Assembly (NCBI GenBank): GCA_009839925.1
Contig: VXOS01000114.1
Location: forward strand, 1 to 39,984
Origin: Chloroflexota bacterium
GTDB taxonomy: Bacteria; Chloroflexota; Dehalococcoidia; UBA2979
Direction of reading: 5' to 3'
DNA length: 39,984 bases
A program made the position numbers and the translations under genes. How positions within the stretch are numbered: the first letter of the stretch is position 1; each line of letters opens with the position of its first letter. Shown piece by piece: positions 1 to 8,715 of this stretch. The notes under the pieces are model-generated. The model saw only the letters and a list, made by a program, of their open reading frames with translations, did no database searches and was not told where the DNA came from.

Positions 1-456
1 CCCGCGCCGATGGGCACCGCGCGCGCCGTTACCAACCCCCGCGGCCCCCCCCCCGCCTTCGCCGCGGGCGCGCGCGCGGGCGCGGCGGCGCGCGCGGCGC
101 GCGGGGCCGCCCTCGACCGCGCCGGTCCGGCGGCGATCGCCGCCTCGGTCCCCCGCCTCGACGCGGGCGTGCGCATCGAGCGCAAGCCGGTGATCGAGGG
201 CGATGAGTTCGCCTGGGGCCACGTGCTCAGCAGCGAGCAGCGTCCCGAGGGCACCCCGCTCAGCCTGCCCGTCGCGCGCATGCTCGCCTCCGCTGACGGC
301 GTCGCCTCGATCGCCGAGCTGAGCGAGCGCATCGCCGCCGCCGCCGGCGTCAGCGACGAGGCCACGCGCGCCCGCCTCACCGAGCAACTCACCGCCGCCG
401 CCTCCATCCTCTACGTCGACGGCGCGATCGAGGAGCTCGCCGGGCTGAGGGAGTGA
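1..456 (+). CDS. C-terminal part of an unidentified protein, 5' partial
   Basis: The frame is open from the first base and ends with TGA at 454-456. The first 35 or so residues are Ala/Arg/Pro-rich and come from homopolymer-rich DNA, so they are doubtful; an ATG at position 10 exists but has no ribosome binding site. From about residue 55 the sequence looks like real protein, with a compact alpha-helical C-terminal segment (ARMLASADGVASIAEL, then SILYVDGAIEEL). This resembles a small winged-helix or PqqD-like tail in outline only. I do not recognise the family. The gene is probably cut by the contig end. Confidence 0.5.
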   Translation, partial: PAPMGTARAVTNPRGPPPAFAAGARAGAAARAARGAALDRAGPAAIAASVPRLDAGVRIERKPVIEGDEFAWGHVLSSEQRPEGTPLSLPVARMLASADGVASIAELSERIAAAAGVSDEATRARLTEQLTAAASILYVDGAIEELAGLRE

Positions 457-614
457 AGGGCGAGCATCTCCGGGGAGAACCGCGCCACCACTGCGGGCGT
501 ACTTCCTCGGGGCGTGCGCGGGGATGGACTCGCCGCTCCGGCGGCCAGCGGCGACACGGGCGACTCCGCTAGCATCCAAGCCATCGGCCCGGACCGCCCG
601 GACGGGACCTGCGG

Positions 615-3600
615 ATGAGCACACGACTGACGGCCCTGCTCGCGGTGATCGTCCTCGCTGTGCTGGCGATCGCCACCTTCGTGGCCGCGCCGGATGAGCC
701 CGAGCCGGACCAGACGCCCTCCCCGAGTGCCGGGACGCCCAGGTCGACTCCAACAGTCACGCCGGCAGCTCGCGAGACGGCGTCCGCAGTCCCGACAGCC
801 ACACCGGTACCTCGCGAGACGGCGCCGGCGAACGTGACAGCCGCGTCGACCCCGCCCGAACCGGCGCCTGGCAGCGTCGCCTCCGACCGCGCCGCCCTCG
901 TCGCCTTCTTCGAGGCGACGTGGGGGGTGAACTGGGGACGGAGTACGAACTGGCTGAGCGACAGTCCGCTTGGCGAGTGGCACGGCGTCAGCACCGATGG
1001 CGATGGCCGTGTCACGAGCCTCCATCTGGACGCGAACGGGTTGAGCGGATCGATCCCAGCCGAGGTGGGACGCCTCGCCAACCTGGAGTCCCTGAACCTC
1101 GGTGCTAACCGGTTGAGTGGTTCGATCCCGGTCGAGCTGGGGCTGCTCACCAACCTGCGATGGTTGTGGCTCCACGAGAATCAGTTGAGCGGTCCGATCC
1201 CTGCGGAGCTGGGTCGCCTCACCAATCTTGAAATGCTGTTCCTCCCGAAGAACGACTTCAGCGGCCCGATCCCAACCGAGCTCGGCGGCCTCACTCGCCT
1301 GAATTGGCTGGTGCTCGACTCCAACGACTTGAGCGGTCCTATCCCGCCCGAGCTCGGCGGCCTCGCCAGCCTTGAACTGCTGGCTCTGTACAGGAACCGA
1401 CTCAACGGTCCGATCCCCGCTGAGCTGGGCCGCCTCACGAGCCTGCGCAACCTGTGGGTGTCGAACAACGGGCTGAGCGGCGAGATCCCGGCCGAGCTGG
1501 CCGACCTCCCGAACCTCGAGTCCATCGACCTTCGGGACAACCGGCTGACCGGGTGCATCCCCGTGGGCTTGCAGCACTTGCTCGAGGATCAGGCCGCCGA
1601 CCTCGACTTGCCGTTCTGTAAGCCAGAGCCCGCCCAGGGCAGCGTAGCCTCCGACCGGGCCGCCCTCGTCGCGTTCTTCGAGGCAACATGGGGGGTGAAC
1701 TGGCGCGACAGCACAAACTGGCTGACCGACCGGCCGCTCGGCGAGTGGGTCGGCGTCAGCACCGACAGCGATGGCCGCGTGACGGGTCTCAGTCTCGAGT
1801 CCAACGGACTCAGCGGGGCTCTGCCGGCGGAGTTGGGCGCCCTTGCCAGGCTCGAGTGGCTGGATCTGGGCTACAACCACTTGAGTGGGCCAATCCCACC
1901 CGCGTTGGGAGATCTCACGAGCCTGGTGCGTTTGGCGCTCGCTTCCAACGAGTTAACCGGCGCGATCCCGCCTCAGCTGGAAATGCCCCCGCACCTGCGC
2001 GAGTTGTACCTCAGCGGCAACCCGCTGAGCGGCTGCATCCCGGTGAGCTTGTGGGAGCTTCCCAATCACGACCTCCACCCCCTCAGACTGCCTTCGTGTG
2101 CGGTAGCAGGTGCGGCATCTTCGATTGACGATCGGGCTGTACTCGTTGCGCTCTACGAGGCGACCAACGGTGCGCGCTGGGCGACTCGCACCAATTGGGT
2201 GACTGACCGGCCTATCGGCGAGTGGTACGGCGTGAGGACCGACGACGAAGGCCGCGTGACGGAGCTGCAACTCCATTCCAACGGGTTGAACGGGCCGATT
2301 CCGGTCGAGCTGAGCCGCCTCGCCAATATCGAACGGCTATGGCTCCACGGGAACCAGTTGAGCGGTCCGATTCCGGCCGAGCTCAGCGGCCTGGCCAACC
2401 TGATCACGCTCTACCTCAGCGACAACGACCTGAGCGGACCGATCCCTCGGGAGTTGGCCCAGCTCAGCAATCTGAAGGAGCTGTTCCTCTACAAGAACCG
2501 GCTGAGCGGGCCAATCCCTCCGGAACTGGGCCGGCTCGGCGACCTGACGTGGCTGTCCCTTGGATCCAACGAGCTGAGCGGGGCCATCCCGCCGGACCTG
2601 GGCCGCCTCGCCAGGCTGGAGCGCCTGTTCCTCAATGACAACGAGTTGAGCGGGCCCATCCCGGCGGCGCTGGGTGACCTCAGGAGCCTGCGGTGGCTGT
2701 CCCTTGAGGCCAACGAGTTGAGCGGGCCCATCCCTCCGGAGCTGGGCCGCCTCGTCAGGCTGGAAACACTGTCGCTCCAGGTCAACCAGTTGAGCGGTCC
2801 GATCCCACCTGAGCTGGGTAGGCTCACCCACCTGTGGTATCTGCGACTCAGGCTCAACTCGTTGGACGGTCCGATCCCGCTCGAACTCAGCAACCTTACC
2901 AACCTGCGGGGGTTGGACCTCGCGGAGAACGAGTTGAGCGCTTCGATCCCCCCGGAGCTGGGCCGCCTCGCCCTACTGGAGGGCCTGTACCTCTTCGACA
3001 ATCGGCTGAGCGGGCCGATCCCGGCGGAGTTGGGGAACCTCGCCAACCTGCGCTGGCTGTACCTCAATGGCAACGGTTTGAGCGGGCCGATCCCGCCGGA
3101 ACTGGGCGGTCTCGCCAACCTGCAAGACCTGCGCCTGTTCGAGAACGAGCTGAACGGGCAGATCCCGGCGGCGCTGGGGAATCTCGCCAACCTGAGGTCC
3201 CTGTATCTCAGCTCGAATGAGCTGAGCGGCAGAATCCCAGGTACGCTCGGGAAGCTCACCAACCTCACGTGGCTCGAACTGGACGGAAACAGGCTCAGCG
3301 GCCCCATTCCCGCTGAGATTGGCAGCCTCACGAGGCTCCGGACACTGAACCTTGAGTTCAATCAACTGAGCGGGCCGATCCCGCCGGAACTCGGCAGACT
3401 CGGCAGCGTCGCGTGGCTCATCCTCCACTCCAACCAGCTGAGCGGACCGATTCCGCCCGAGCTGGGCGGCCTCACGAGCGTGGAGCGGCTGGACCTCTAC
3501 AACAACCAATTGAGCGGATCGGTCCCTGCCGAGCTGGGCGGCCTGCCCAACATCGAGACGCTCTTCATCCGCGACAATCCGTTCACCGGTTGCCTCCCCG

Positions 3601-3662
3601 GGGCCTTGCGCGAAATCCCGTCCACCGACCTCGCACACCTCGGCCTCCCCTACTGCGAGTAG
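615..3662 (+). CDS. Secreted plant-type leucine-rich-repeat protein with three LRR blocks
   Basis: A 1015-residue protein. Residues 1-30 form a hydrophobic export signal with a possible signal peptidase I site near VAA-PDE. A Pro/Thr/Ser-rich linker runs to about residue 85. Three modules follow, each opening with a helical N-cap (S-D-R-A-x-L-V-A, then TNW and a G-E-W motif) at about residues 86, 341 and 503. Each module then carries 24-residue plant-type repeats with the core N-x-L-S-G-P-I-P, and closes with a Cys-containing C-cap (GCIP or GCLP, then a final C). I count 8, 4 and 19 repeats. Such LRR proteins occur in environmental Chloroflexota and usually bind proteins or glycans outside the cell; the ligand here is unknown. 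Codon use is more A/T-tolerant than in neighbouring enzymes. It appears to be a single-gene unit ended by the hairpin at 3664-3685. Confidence 0.9.
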   Translation: MSTRLTALLAVIVLAVLAIATFVAAPDEPEPDQTPSPSAGTPRSTPTVTPAARETASAVPTATPVPRETAPANVTAASTPPEPAPGSVASDRAALVAFFEATWGVNWGRSTNWLSDSPLGEWHGVSTDGDGRVTSLHLDANGLSGSIPAEVGRLANLESLNLGANRLSGSIPVELGLLTNLRWLWLHENQLSGPIPAELGRLTNLEMLFLPKNDFSGPIPTELGGLTRLNWLVLDSNDLSGPIPPELGGLASLELLALYRNRLNGPIPAELGRLTSLRNLWVSNNGLSGEIPAELADLPNLESIDLRDNRLTGCIPVGLQHLLEDQAADLDLPFCKPEPAQGSVASDRAALVAFFEATWGVNWRDSTNWLTDRPLGEWVGVSTDSDGRVTGLSLESNGLSGALPAELGALARLEWLDLGYNHLSGPIPPALGDLTSLVRLALASNELTGAIPPQLEMPPHLRELYLSGNPLSGCIPVSLWELPNHDLHPLRLPSCAVAGAASSIDDRAVLVALYEATNGARWATRTNWVTDRPIGEWYGVRTDDEGRVTELQLHSNGLNGPIPVELSRLANIERLWLHGNQLSGPIPAELSGLANLITLYLSDNDLSGPIPRELAQLSNLKELFLYKNRLSGPIPPELGRLGDLTWLSLGSNELSGAIPPDLGRLARLERLFLNDNELSGPIPAALGDLRSLRWLSLEANELSGPIPPELGRLVRLETLSLQVNQLSGPIPPELGRLTHLWYLRLRLNSLDGPIPLELSNLTNLRGLDLAENELSASIPPELGRLALLEGLYLFDNRLSGPIPAELGNLANLRWLYLNGNGLSGPIPPELGGLANLQDLRLFENELNGQIPAALGNLANLRSLYLSSNELSGRIPGTLGKLTNLTWLELDGNRLSGPIPAEIGSLTRLRTLNLEFNQLSGPIPPELGRLGSVAWLILHSNQLSGPIPPELGGLTSVERLDLYNNQLSGSVPAELGGLPNIETLFIRDNPFTGCLPGALREIPSTDLAHLGLPYCE

Positions 3663-3663
3663 C

Positions 3664-3685
3664 CGCCGCCGCGGGCGCGGCGGCG
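3664..3685 (+). terminator. Hairpin directly after the LRR gene
   Basis: A perfect 9-bp inverted repeat (3664-3672 pairing with 3677-3685, loop GGGC) starts two bases after the LRR stop codon. There is no T-tract, so it may be a GC-rich terminator or simply a 3' stabilising stem. Confidence 0.45.
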
Positions 3686-3723
3686 CGCAAGCCCCGCGCC
3701 TATCGCCTGCGCGGGCCGCGGCC

Positions 3724-3729
3724 TATATT
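3724..3729 (+). promoter_or_regulatory. Putative -10 element for the acyl-CoA dehydrogenase cluster
   Basis: TATATT stands out in an otherwise GC-rich 150-bp gap between the LRR gene and the first acyl-CoA dehydrogenase. No convincing -35 box is seen. It lies 85 nt before the GTG start at 3815. Confidence 0.35.
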
Positions 3730-3814
3730 GCGCACGCGGCGATCGAGGGCCGGGGCGACGCCGCACCTCGTGACCTGCTGCCCCGGTGCCCGCGGCACGA
3801 GGGGCGGCCATTCC

Positions 3815-4876
3815 GTGAACCACGAATTCAACGAACTGCAGGAACTGCTCGGTCAGACCGCGCGCGAGTTCTTCTCGCGCGACTTCCCGCTCGACCGGAT
3901 GCGCGACGGCTACCGCAACGACGACGGCTACGACACCGAACTCTGGCCCAACATCGTCGACCTCGGCTGGAACTCCGCTCCCTTCCCCGAGGAGATGGGC
4001 GGTACCGGCGGCGGCCTCTTCGACACCGTCCTGCTGCTCGAGGAGATGGGCAAGGGCTACTGCGTCAGCCCCTACCCCCACTCCACCATCGCCGCCGGCC
4101 TCCCGCTCGTCGAGGCGGATGCGGACCTCGCCCAGGCGATCGCCGACGGCGAGGCGGTCGTCATCCCGGCGCTCACTGCCGCCGAAGGCGGTCCTGCGCA
4201 GGAGGCCGCGCGCGGCGACGGCGATGCCGTCACGCTGACCGACCGGCGCCTCGTGGTGCCGTGGGCGGAGCTGGCGACGCACCTGCTGGTCCCGCTCGCC
4301 GACGGCGACGAGATGGCCGTTGTCGAGACGGGGGCGGACGGCGTGAGCGCCGCGCAGATGCCCTCCTCGGGCGGCGAGCCGCTCTCCGACGTGCGCTTCG
4401 AGGGCGCCGCGGGCCGCGTGGTCTCGGCCGCCGGACTGCAGGACACGGTCACGCTGCTCGGCGCGATCGCCAACTCCGTGCTGATGCTGGGGCTCTGCCA
4501 GCGCTCGCTGGAGCTGGCCTCGGAGTACTCGAAGACGCGCGTCGCCTTCGGCAAGCCGATCGGCACCTTCCAGGCGATCTCGCACAAGTGCGCCAACATG
4601 GTGGTCGACATCGAGACCGGACGGAACCTCTGCTACAAGGCCGCCTGGCTGCACTCCACCGGCCAGCCGTACGAGATGGGCGCACGCTACGCCAAGGCGT
4701 TCATGGGCGACGCCACCGCCCGCATCACCCGCGATGCGATCCAGGTGCACGGCGGCGTCGGCTTCATCGACGACCACTTCGTGCAGTTCCCCTACCGCAT
4801 CGGCACCGCGGCGGCCTGCACGTACGGCACAGCGCACGAACACCGCCGCGCCGTCGCCAGCGCGATCCTCGACTAG
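3815..4876 (+). CDS. Acyl-CoA dehydrogenase family protein, small probably non-catalytic subunit
   Basis: A 353-residue member of the acyl-CoA dehydrogenase family. The GTG at 3815 is chosen because GAGGGG lies about 10 nt upstream and the protein then begins at the expected N-terminal helix (ELQELLGQTAREFF). The C-terminal FAD-binding half is clear, with TRVAFGKPIGTFQ and IQVHGGVGF. Neither usual catalytic Glu position can be identified: the stretch before the TRVAFG motif is a run of hydrophobic residues, and there is no YEGT-type motif. It is shorter than its two downstream neighbours. In mycobacterial alpha2-beta2 enzymes such as ChsE1-ChsE2, one subunit supplies FAD contacts and the other the catalytic base. 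By analogy this may be the non-catalytic partner of one of the next two genes. That pairing is inference. Confidence 0.88.
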   Translation: MNHEFNELQELLGQTAREFFSRDFPLDRMRDGYRNDDGYDTELWPNIVDLGWNSAPFPEEMGGTGGGLFDTVLLLEEMGKGYCVSPYPHSTIAAGLPLVEADADLAQAIADGEAVVIPALTAAEGGPAQEAARGDGDAVTLTDRRLVVPWAELATHLLVPLADGDEMAVVETGADGVSAAQMPSSGGEPLSDVRFEGAAGRVVSAAGLQDTVTLLGAIANSVLMLGLCQRSLELASEYSKTRVAFGKPIGTFQAISHKCANMVVDIETGRNLCYKAAWLHSTGQPYEMGARYAKAFMGDATARITRDAIQVHGGVGFIDDHFVQFPYRIGTAAACTYGTAHEHRRAVASAILD

Positions 4877-4917
4877 CCAGCGGCGACTGACTCGCAACGA
4901 GACGACGGAGGATCGCC

Positions 4918-6075
4918 ATGGACTTCGAATACACCGAGAGCGAAAAGCAGTTCCGCGCCGAGGTGCGCGAGTTCTTCGAGCGCGTCTGGCCGCCGGAGGT
5001 ACAGCGGGCCGGGCGCGCGGGCCGCGAGGAGGGCGAGCGCTTCCGCCGCGCCGCCGCGCAGCGCGGCCTCTTCTCCCTGGGACTCCCCGAGGAGTACGGG
5101 GGCCTGCCCGACTTCAGCCAGATGGAGCGCTTCATCGTCAGCGACGAGGCGAGCCGCATCGGCGCGCCGCTCCCCGCCTACCTCGTCAGCATCATGGGGC
5201 CGCTGATCATGAAGTACGGCACGCCCTGGATGAAGGAGGAGGTGCTGCCCAAGATCCGCGCCGGCGACGTCGACTTCACGCTCGGCTTCACCGAGCCGGA
5301 GACCGGGTCGGACCTCGCCAACCTGACGACGCGCGCCTACCGCGACGGCGACGAGTACGTGATCAACGGCCAGAAGATGTACGGCAACCCGGGCCCCGAC
5401 GAGATGATGTACCTCGCGGTGCGCACGGACCCGGACGCGCCGCTACGCCAGGGCATCTCCGTGCTCTTCGTCGAGGCCAACCGCGAGGGTTTCACCTCGC
5501 TGGAGATGCCAACCCTGGCCGGCAACACCGTCGGCGCCACCTTCTACGACAACGTGCGCGTCCCCGCCGACCACCTGCTCGGCGAGGAGAACAAGGGCTG
5601 GGATTACATCCGCGAGGCGCTCGACCTCGACCGCACGAGCGGCATCACCTACGGCCAGATGCCCGAGCGGCTCAGCGAGCTGATCGAGTACGTCAAGGAA
5701 TCCTCGCTCGACGGCAAGCCGCTGATCGAGGATCCGTGGGTGCGCGACCGCATCGCGCGGTTCGTGATCGAGATCGAGGCGGGCGAGCTGCTGCAGGGCA
5801 TGACCGCCTCGAAGATCGCGACGGGCATGAAGCTGCGCATGGAGTCATCGGTCGTGAAGATCTTCCTGACCGAGCTGGAGCTGCGCATGGGTGAGTTCGC
5901 GATGGAGATCTCCGGGCCGCTCTCCTCGCTCACGGCGGACTCGCCCGAGGCGCCCTCGGGCGGCTGGTTCCACTACACGCACCGCAACAACCCCGGCATC
6001 ACCATCGCCGGCGGCAGCAACGAGATTCAGCGCAACATCATCGCGCTACAGGGTCTCGGGCTGCCCCGCGACTAG
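4918..6075 (+). CDS. Acyl-CoA dehydrogenase, first large paralogue
   Basis: A 385-residue flavoprotein expected to introduce an alpha,beta double bond into an acyl-CoA, passing electrons to ETF. The start has a good ribosome binding site (CGGAGG, 7 nt). Family motifs are clear: LPEEYGG near residue 60, the FAD/substrate loop FTEPETGSD, NGQKMYG, and the C-terminal IAGGSNEIQRNIIA. The C-terminal motif lacks the Glu of the MCAD-type YEGT motif. The isovaleryl-CoA dehydrogenase-type position on helix G reads LDLDR, so Asp238 sits where Glu is usual. It follows the small subunit by 41 bp and is very similar to the next gene, suggesting a local duplication. The substrate cannot be told from sequence; a branched, cyclic or steroid-like acid is plausible given the heteromeric look. 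Confidence 0.93.
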   Translation: MDFEYTESEKQFRAEVREFFERVWPPEVQRAGRAGREEGERFRRAAAQRGLFSLGLPEEYGGLPDFSQMERFIVSDEASRIGAPLPAYLVSIMGPLIMKYGTPWMKEEVLPKIRAGDVDFTLGFTEPETGSDLANLTTRAYRDGDEYVINGQKMYGNPGPDEMMYLAVRTDPDAPLRQGISVLFVEANREGFTSLEMPTLAGNTVGATFYDNVRVPADHLLGEENKGWDYIREALDLDRTSGITYGQMPERLSELIEYVKESSLDGKPLIEDPWVRDRIARFVIEIEAGELLQGMTASKIATGMKLRMESSVVKIFLTELELRMGEFAMEISGPLSSLTADSPEAPSGGWFHYTHRNNPGITIAGGSNEIQRNIIALQGLGLPRD

Positions 6076-6107
6076 AGCGGGACGGGACCGCGAAGGGACG
6101 CAGGCAG

Positions 6108-7283
6108 ATGGACTTCGCCTGGAGCGACGAACAGAACGGGTTCCGCGCGCAGATCCGCGAGTTCCTCGAGGACGCCTGGCCCGAGGAGGTGCGCTCCGCG
6201 GACCGCCTCAGCCGCCGCGCCCCCGAGCACGAGGGCGCAATCAGGCGCTTCAAGGACATGGTCGCCGAGCGCGGCTGGTACTCGATCGGCTGGCCCGAGG
6301 AGTACGGCGGCACGGGCGACCTCACGGCCGTCGAGCGCTTCATCCTCTCGGACGAGGCCTCCCGCGTCGGCGCGCCGCTCTCGCTCTACAACGTCAACAT
6401 CATGGGGCCGCTGATCATCAAGCACGGCTCGCCCTGGATGAAGTCCGAGTTGCTCCCGAGAATCCGCGACGGCGAGATCGACTTCACGCTCGGCTTCACC
6501 GAGCCGGAGACCGGCTCCGACCTCGCCAACCTCTCGACCGCCGCCTACCGCGACGGCGACGAGTACGTGATCAACGGCTCGAAGATGTACGGCCGCCCCG
6601 GCCCCGGCGACATCATGTACCTCGCCGTGCGAACCGACCCGGACGCGCCGCTGCGCGACGGCATCTCGCTGCTCTTCGTCGAGCACGGCCGCGAGGGCTT
6701 CACCGTCGCCTCGATGCCGACGCTCGACGGCGGCGAAGTCGGCGCGACGTTCTACGACGACGTGCGCGTCCCCGCCGACCACCTGCTGGGCGTGGAGAAC
6801 CGGGGCTGGGACTACGTGCGCGAGGCGCTGGATCTGGACCGCACCTCGGGCATTCCCTACGGGCACATGCCGCTGATGCGCGACAACCTGATCGCCTTCA
6901 TCAAGGAGACGAAGGTCGACGGCCGCCCGCTGTCCGAGGATCCGTGGGTGCGCGACCGGCTCGCGCAGCTGGTGATCGACCAGGAGGCGGGCGACGTGCT
7001 GCAGGGCATGACCGCCTCGAAGATCGCCACGGGCATGAAGCTGCGCACCGAGTCGTCCGTGCTGAAGATCTTCATGACCGAGCTTGAGCGCCGCATGGGC
7101 GAGTTCGGCACGGAGATCGCGGGCCCGCTCGGCTCGCTTGAGCCGGCCTCCGGGGAGGCCCCGCTCGATGGCCAGATCTGGGCGACGCACAAGTTCAACG
7201 TCGCGATCACGATTGCGGGCGGCAGCAGTGAGATCCAGCGCAACATCATCGCGCTGCAGGGCCTCGGCCTGCCTCGCGACTAG
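6108..7283 (+). CDS. Acyl-CoA dehydrogenase, second large paralogue
   Basis: A 391-residue acyl-CoA dehydrogenase, clearly a tandem paralogue of the preceding gene. It shares FTEPETGSDLANL, VRVPADHLLG, EALDLDRTSG, MTASKIATGMKLR and the same C-terminal IAGGSSEIQRNIIALQ. Differences concentrate in the first 60 residues (SRRAPEHEGAI here) and near residues 205-215, which could reflect different substrate pockets. As in its twin, Asp (residue 244) occupies the helix-G position where Glu is expected. The gene starts 32 bp after its neighbour, so the three dehydrogenase genes probably form one transcript. The ribosome binding site is weak (GAAGGGA at a long distance). Confidence 0.93.
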   Translation: MDFAWSDEQNGFRAQIREFLEDAWPEEVRSADRLSRRAPEHEGAIRRFKDMVAERGWYSIGWPEEYGGTGDLTAVERFILSDEASRVGAPLSLYNVNIMGPLIIKHGSPWMKSELLPRIRDGEIDFTLGFTEPETGSDLANLSTAAYRDGDEYVINGSKMYGRPGPGDIMYLAVRTDPDAPLRDGISLLFVEHGREGFTVASMPTLDGGEVGATFYDDVRVPADHLLGVENRGWDYVREALDLDRTSGIPYGHMPLMRDNLIAFIKETKVDGRPLSEDPWVRDRLAQLVIDQEAGDVLQGMTASKIATGMKLRTESSVLKIFMTELERRMGEFGTEIAGPLGSLEPASGEAPLDGQIWATHKFNVAITIAGGSSEIQRNIIALQGLGLPRD

Positions 7284-7362
7284 CGGTCGCGCGTAGCCGT
7301 CCTCGTCGCGGCCAGGGGGGCGCGGTAGCCGCGCGTGGCGGCGCGGTGGCAGACTCCGGCGC

Positions 7363-8124
7363 ATGGACGTTCCCGGCGGCATCCCCGACTACACGGCCCT
7401 CGAGTTCCCCGACGCGCCCGCCGATCGGCCGTACGTGATCGTCAACATGGTCGCGTCCGCAGACGGCACGACCGTGATCGAGGGCCGCGAGCAGGGGCTC
7501 GGATCGGCGGCCGACCGCCAGCTGATGCGCGAGCTGCGCGTCCACGCCGACGTCGTGCTCACCGGCGCGGGCACACTGCGCGCCAGCGGCCACTCGCCAC
7601 GCCTCAACGACGACGCCCTTGAGGCGCTGCGCGTCAGCCGGGGCAAGGCGCGCCTCCCGATCGCCGCCACGCTCTCGAACTCCGGAGAGCTGCCGCTCGA
7701 CAACCGCTTCTTCAGCGGGAGTGACTTCGAAGGCATTGTCTACCTCTCCGACGGCGCCTCTGCCGAGCGAGCCGCGGCGATCGCGGCCGCCGGGCGACCG
7801 GTCCAGCGCGTCGCCGCGGGCGCCGCGGTCCCCTCGATGCTCGCGCACATGCGCGGGGCGCTCGGCTGCCGGTTGCTGCTGCTCGAGGGGGGCCCGACGC
7901 TCAACGGCGAGTTCTTCCGCCGCGGCCTTGTCGACGAGCTGTTCCTGACGCTCGGCGCGCTCGTCGTCGGGGGCGGCGGCGGCCCGACCGCCGTCGAGAC
8001 GCCCGGCCACCCCGCCACGCACGAGGGCGTGCGGCGGCTCGACCTTCTTTCGGCGTACCGCAACGCGGAGACGAGCGAGCTATACCTGCGCTACCGCGTC
8101 CGCCGGCCCGCCGAGCCGGATTAG
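7363..8124 (+). CDS. RibD C-terminal-domain pyrimidine reductase family protein
   Basis: A 253-residue protein with the dihydrofolate-reductase-like fold of the RibD C-terminal domain. Visible landmarks are YVIVNMVASADG near the start, the LRVHADVVLTGAGTLR segment, and LLLEGGPTLNGEF followed by LVDELFLTLGALVVGGG. RibD reduces 5-amino-6-ribosylamino-uracil phosphate with NADPH in riboflavin synthesis. Standalone copies without the deaminase domain are common in bacteria, and some act on other substrates. No other rib gene is present, so a role in riboflavin or deazaflavin supply is only a suggestion. Its stop codon overlaps that of the convergent gene at 8121. Confidence 0.85.
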   Translation: MDVPGGIPDYTALEFPDAPADRPYVIVNMVASADGTTVIEGREQGLGSAADRQLMRELRVHADVVLTGAGTLRASGHSPRLNDDALEALRVSRGKARLPIAATLSNSGELPLDNRFFSGSDFEGIVYLSDGASAERAAAIAAAGRPVQRVAAGAAVPSMLAHMRGALGCRLLLLEGGPTLNGEFFRRGLVDELFLTLGALVVGGGGGPTAVETPGHPATHEGVRRLDLLSAYRNAETSELYLRYRVRRPAEPD

Positions 8125-8585
8125 CGAAGGGCCGCCTCGCAGGCGTCGACGGCGGCCACGGCGTCCTCGACACGTTCGATCGGGGCGTGCTCGCCGTCAC
8201 CGTCGCGCAGCTCCCAGGTGCCGAGGCCGATCACGGGCCGTTCGGAGATGAGCGCAAACGCGATCTCGGAGAGCGTGCCGAACTTGCCGTCGATGGCGAT
8301 CACGGCCTCGCCGGCGCGCGCGACCAGCACGTTGCGCGCGTAGCCCAGGCCGCTCGGCAGCGGGATGTCGACGTACTCGTTCGCATCGCCGAGGTCGTCG
8401 CCGGGCAGGATGCCGATCGTCAGCCCGCCGCTCTCCTTCGCGCCGCGGCAGGCCTCGAGCATCACGCCGCCGCGGCCGCCGCAGATCAGCACGTGCCCGC
8501 GCGCGCCCAGCTCGCGGCCGACCTCGAACGCCAGCCGCGCCGCCTCGTCCTCCGCCTGCTCGCCACCGATGACCGAGATGCGCAT
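8121..8585 (-). CDS. TIGR00725 family / LOG-like nucleotide-binding protein
   Basis: A 154-residue Rossmann-like protein: MRISVIGG at the start, then VLICGGRGGVMLEACRGA, GILPGDDLGDANEYVDI, GLGYARNVLVARAGEAVIAIDGKFGTLSEIA and ERPVIGLGTW. The GG-RGGVM and GTLSE motifs mark the family that includes TIGR00725 proteins and, more distantly, LOG phosphoribohydrolases (PGGxGTxxE). The open frame continues further upstream, but ATG 8585 is preferred because homology begins there and AGGAG/AAGG lies upstream. A nucleotide or cofactor-binding role is likely; the reaction is not known. It is convergent with the RibD-like gene, overlapping it by 4 bp. Confidence 0.82.
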   Translation of the reverse strand: MRISVIGGEQAEDEAARLAFEVGRELGARGHVLICGGRGGVMLEACRGAKESGGLTIGILPGDDLGDANEYVDIPLPSGLGYARNVLVARAGEAVIAIDGKFGTLSEIAFALISERPVIGLGTWELRDGDGEHAPIERVEDAVAAVDACEAALR

Positions 8586-8689
8586 CGCCAGCCCCGCCTT
8601 CTCCTCGCGATCGTCGCCGGTTGCAGGGTAGCCCGCGGCGCGGGGCGGGTGCTTGTGAGCGGCTGAACTTGCCGCCGGCCGCGGCGCAA

Positions 8690-8695
8690 TACACT
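8690..8695 (+). promoter_or_regulatory. Putative -10 element before the ABM-domain gene
   Basis: TACACT sits 20 nt before the ATG, and a weak -35-like TTGCCG lies at 8669-8674 with a 15-nt spacer. Confidence 0.3.
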
Positions 8696-8715
8696 CGAAG
8701 GGAAGGAGATGCGTG

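Noticed and set aside
411-3638. Minus-strand frames opposite the LRR gene with a repeating pattern
   Set aside because: The periodic peptides simply mirror the 72-bp LRR repeat on the plus strand; no export signal or family match.
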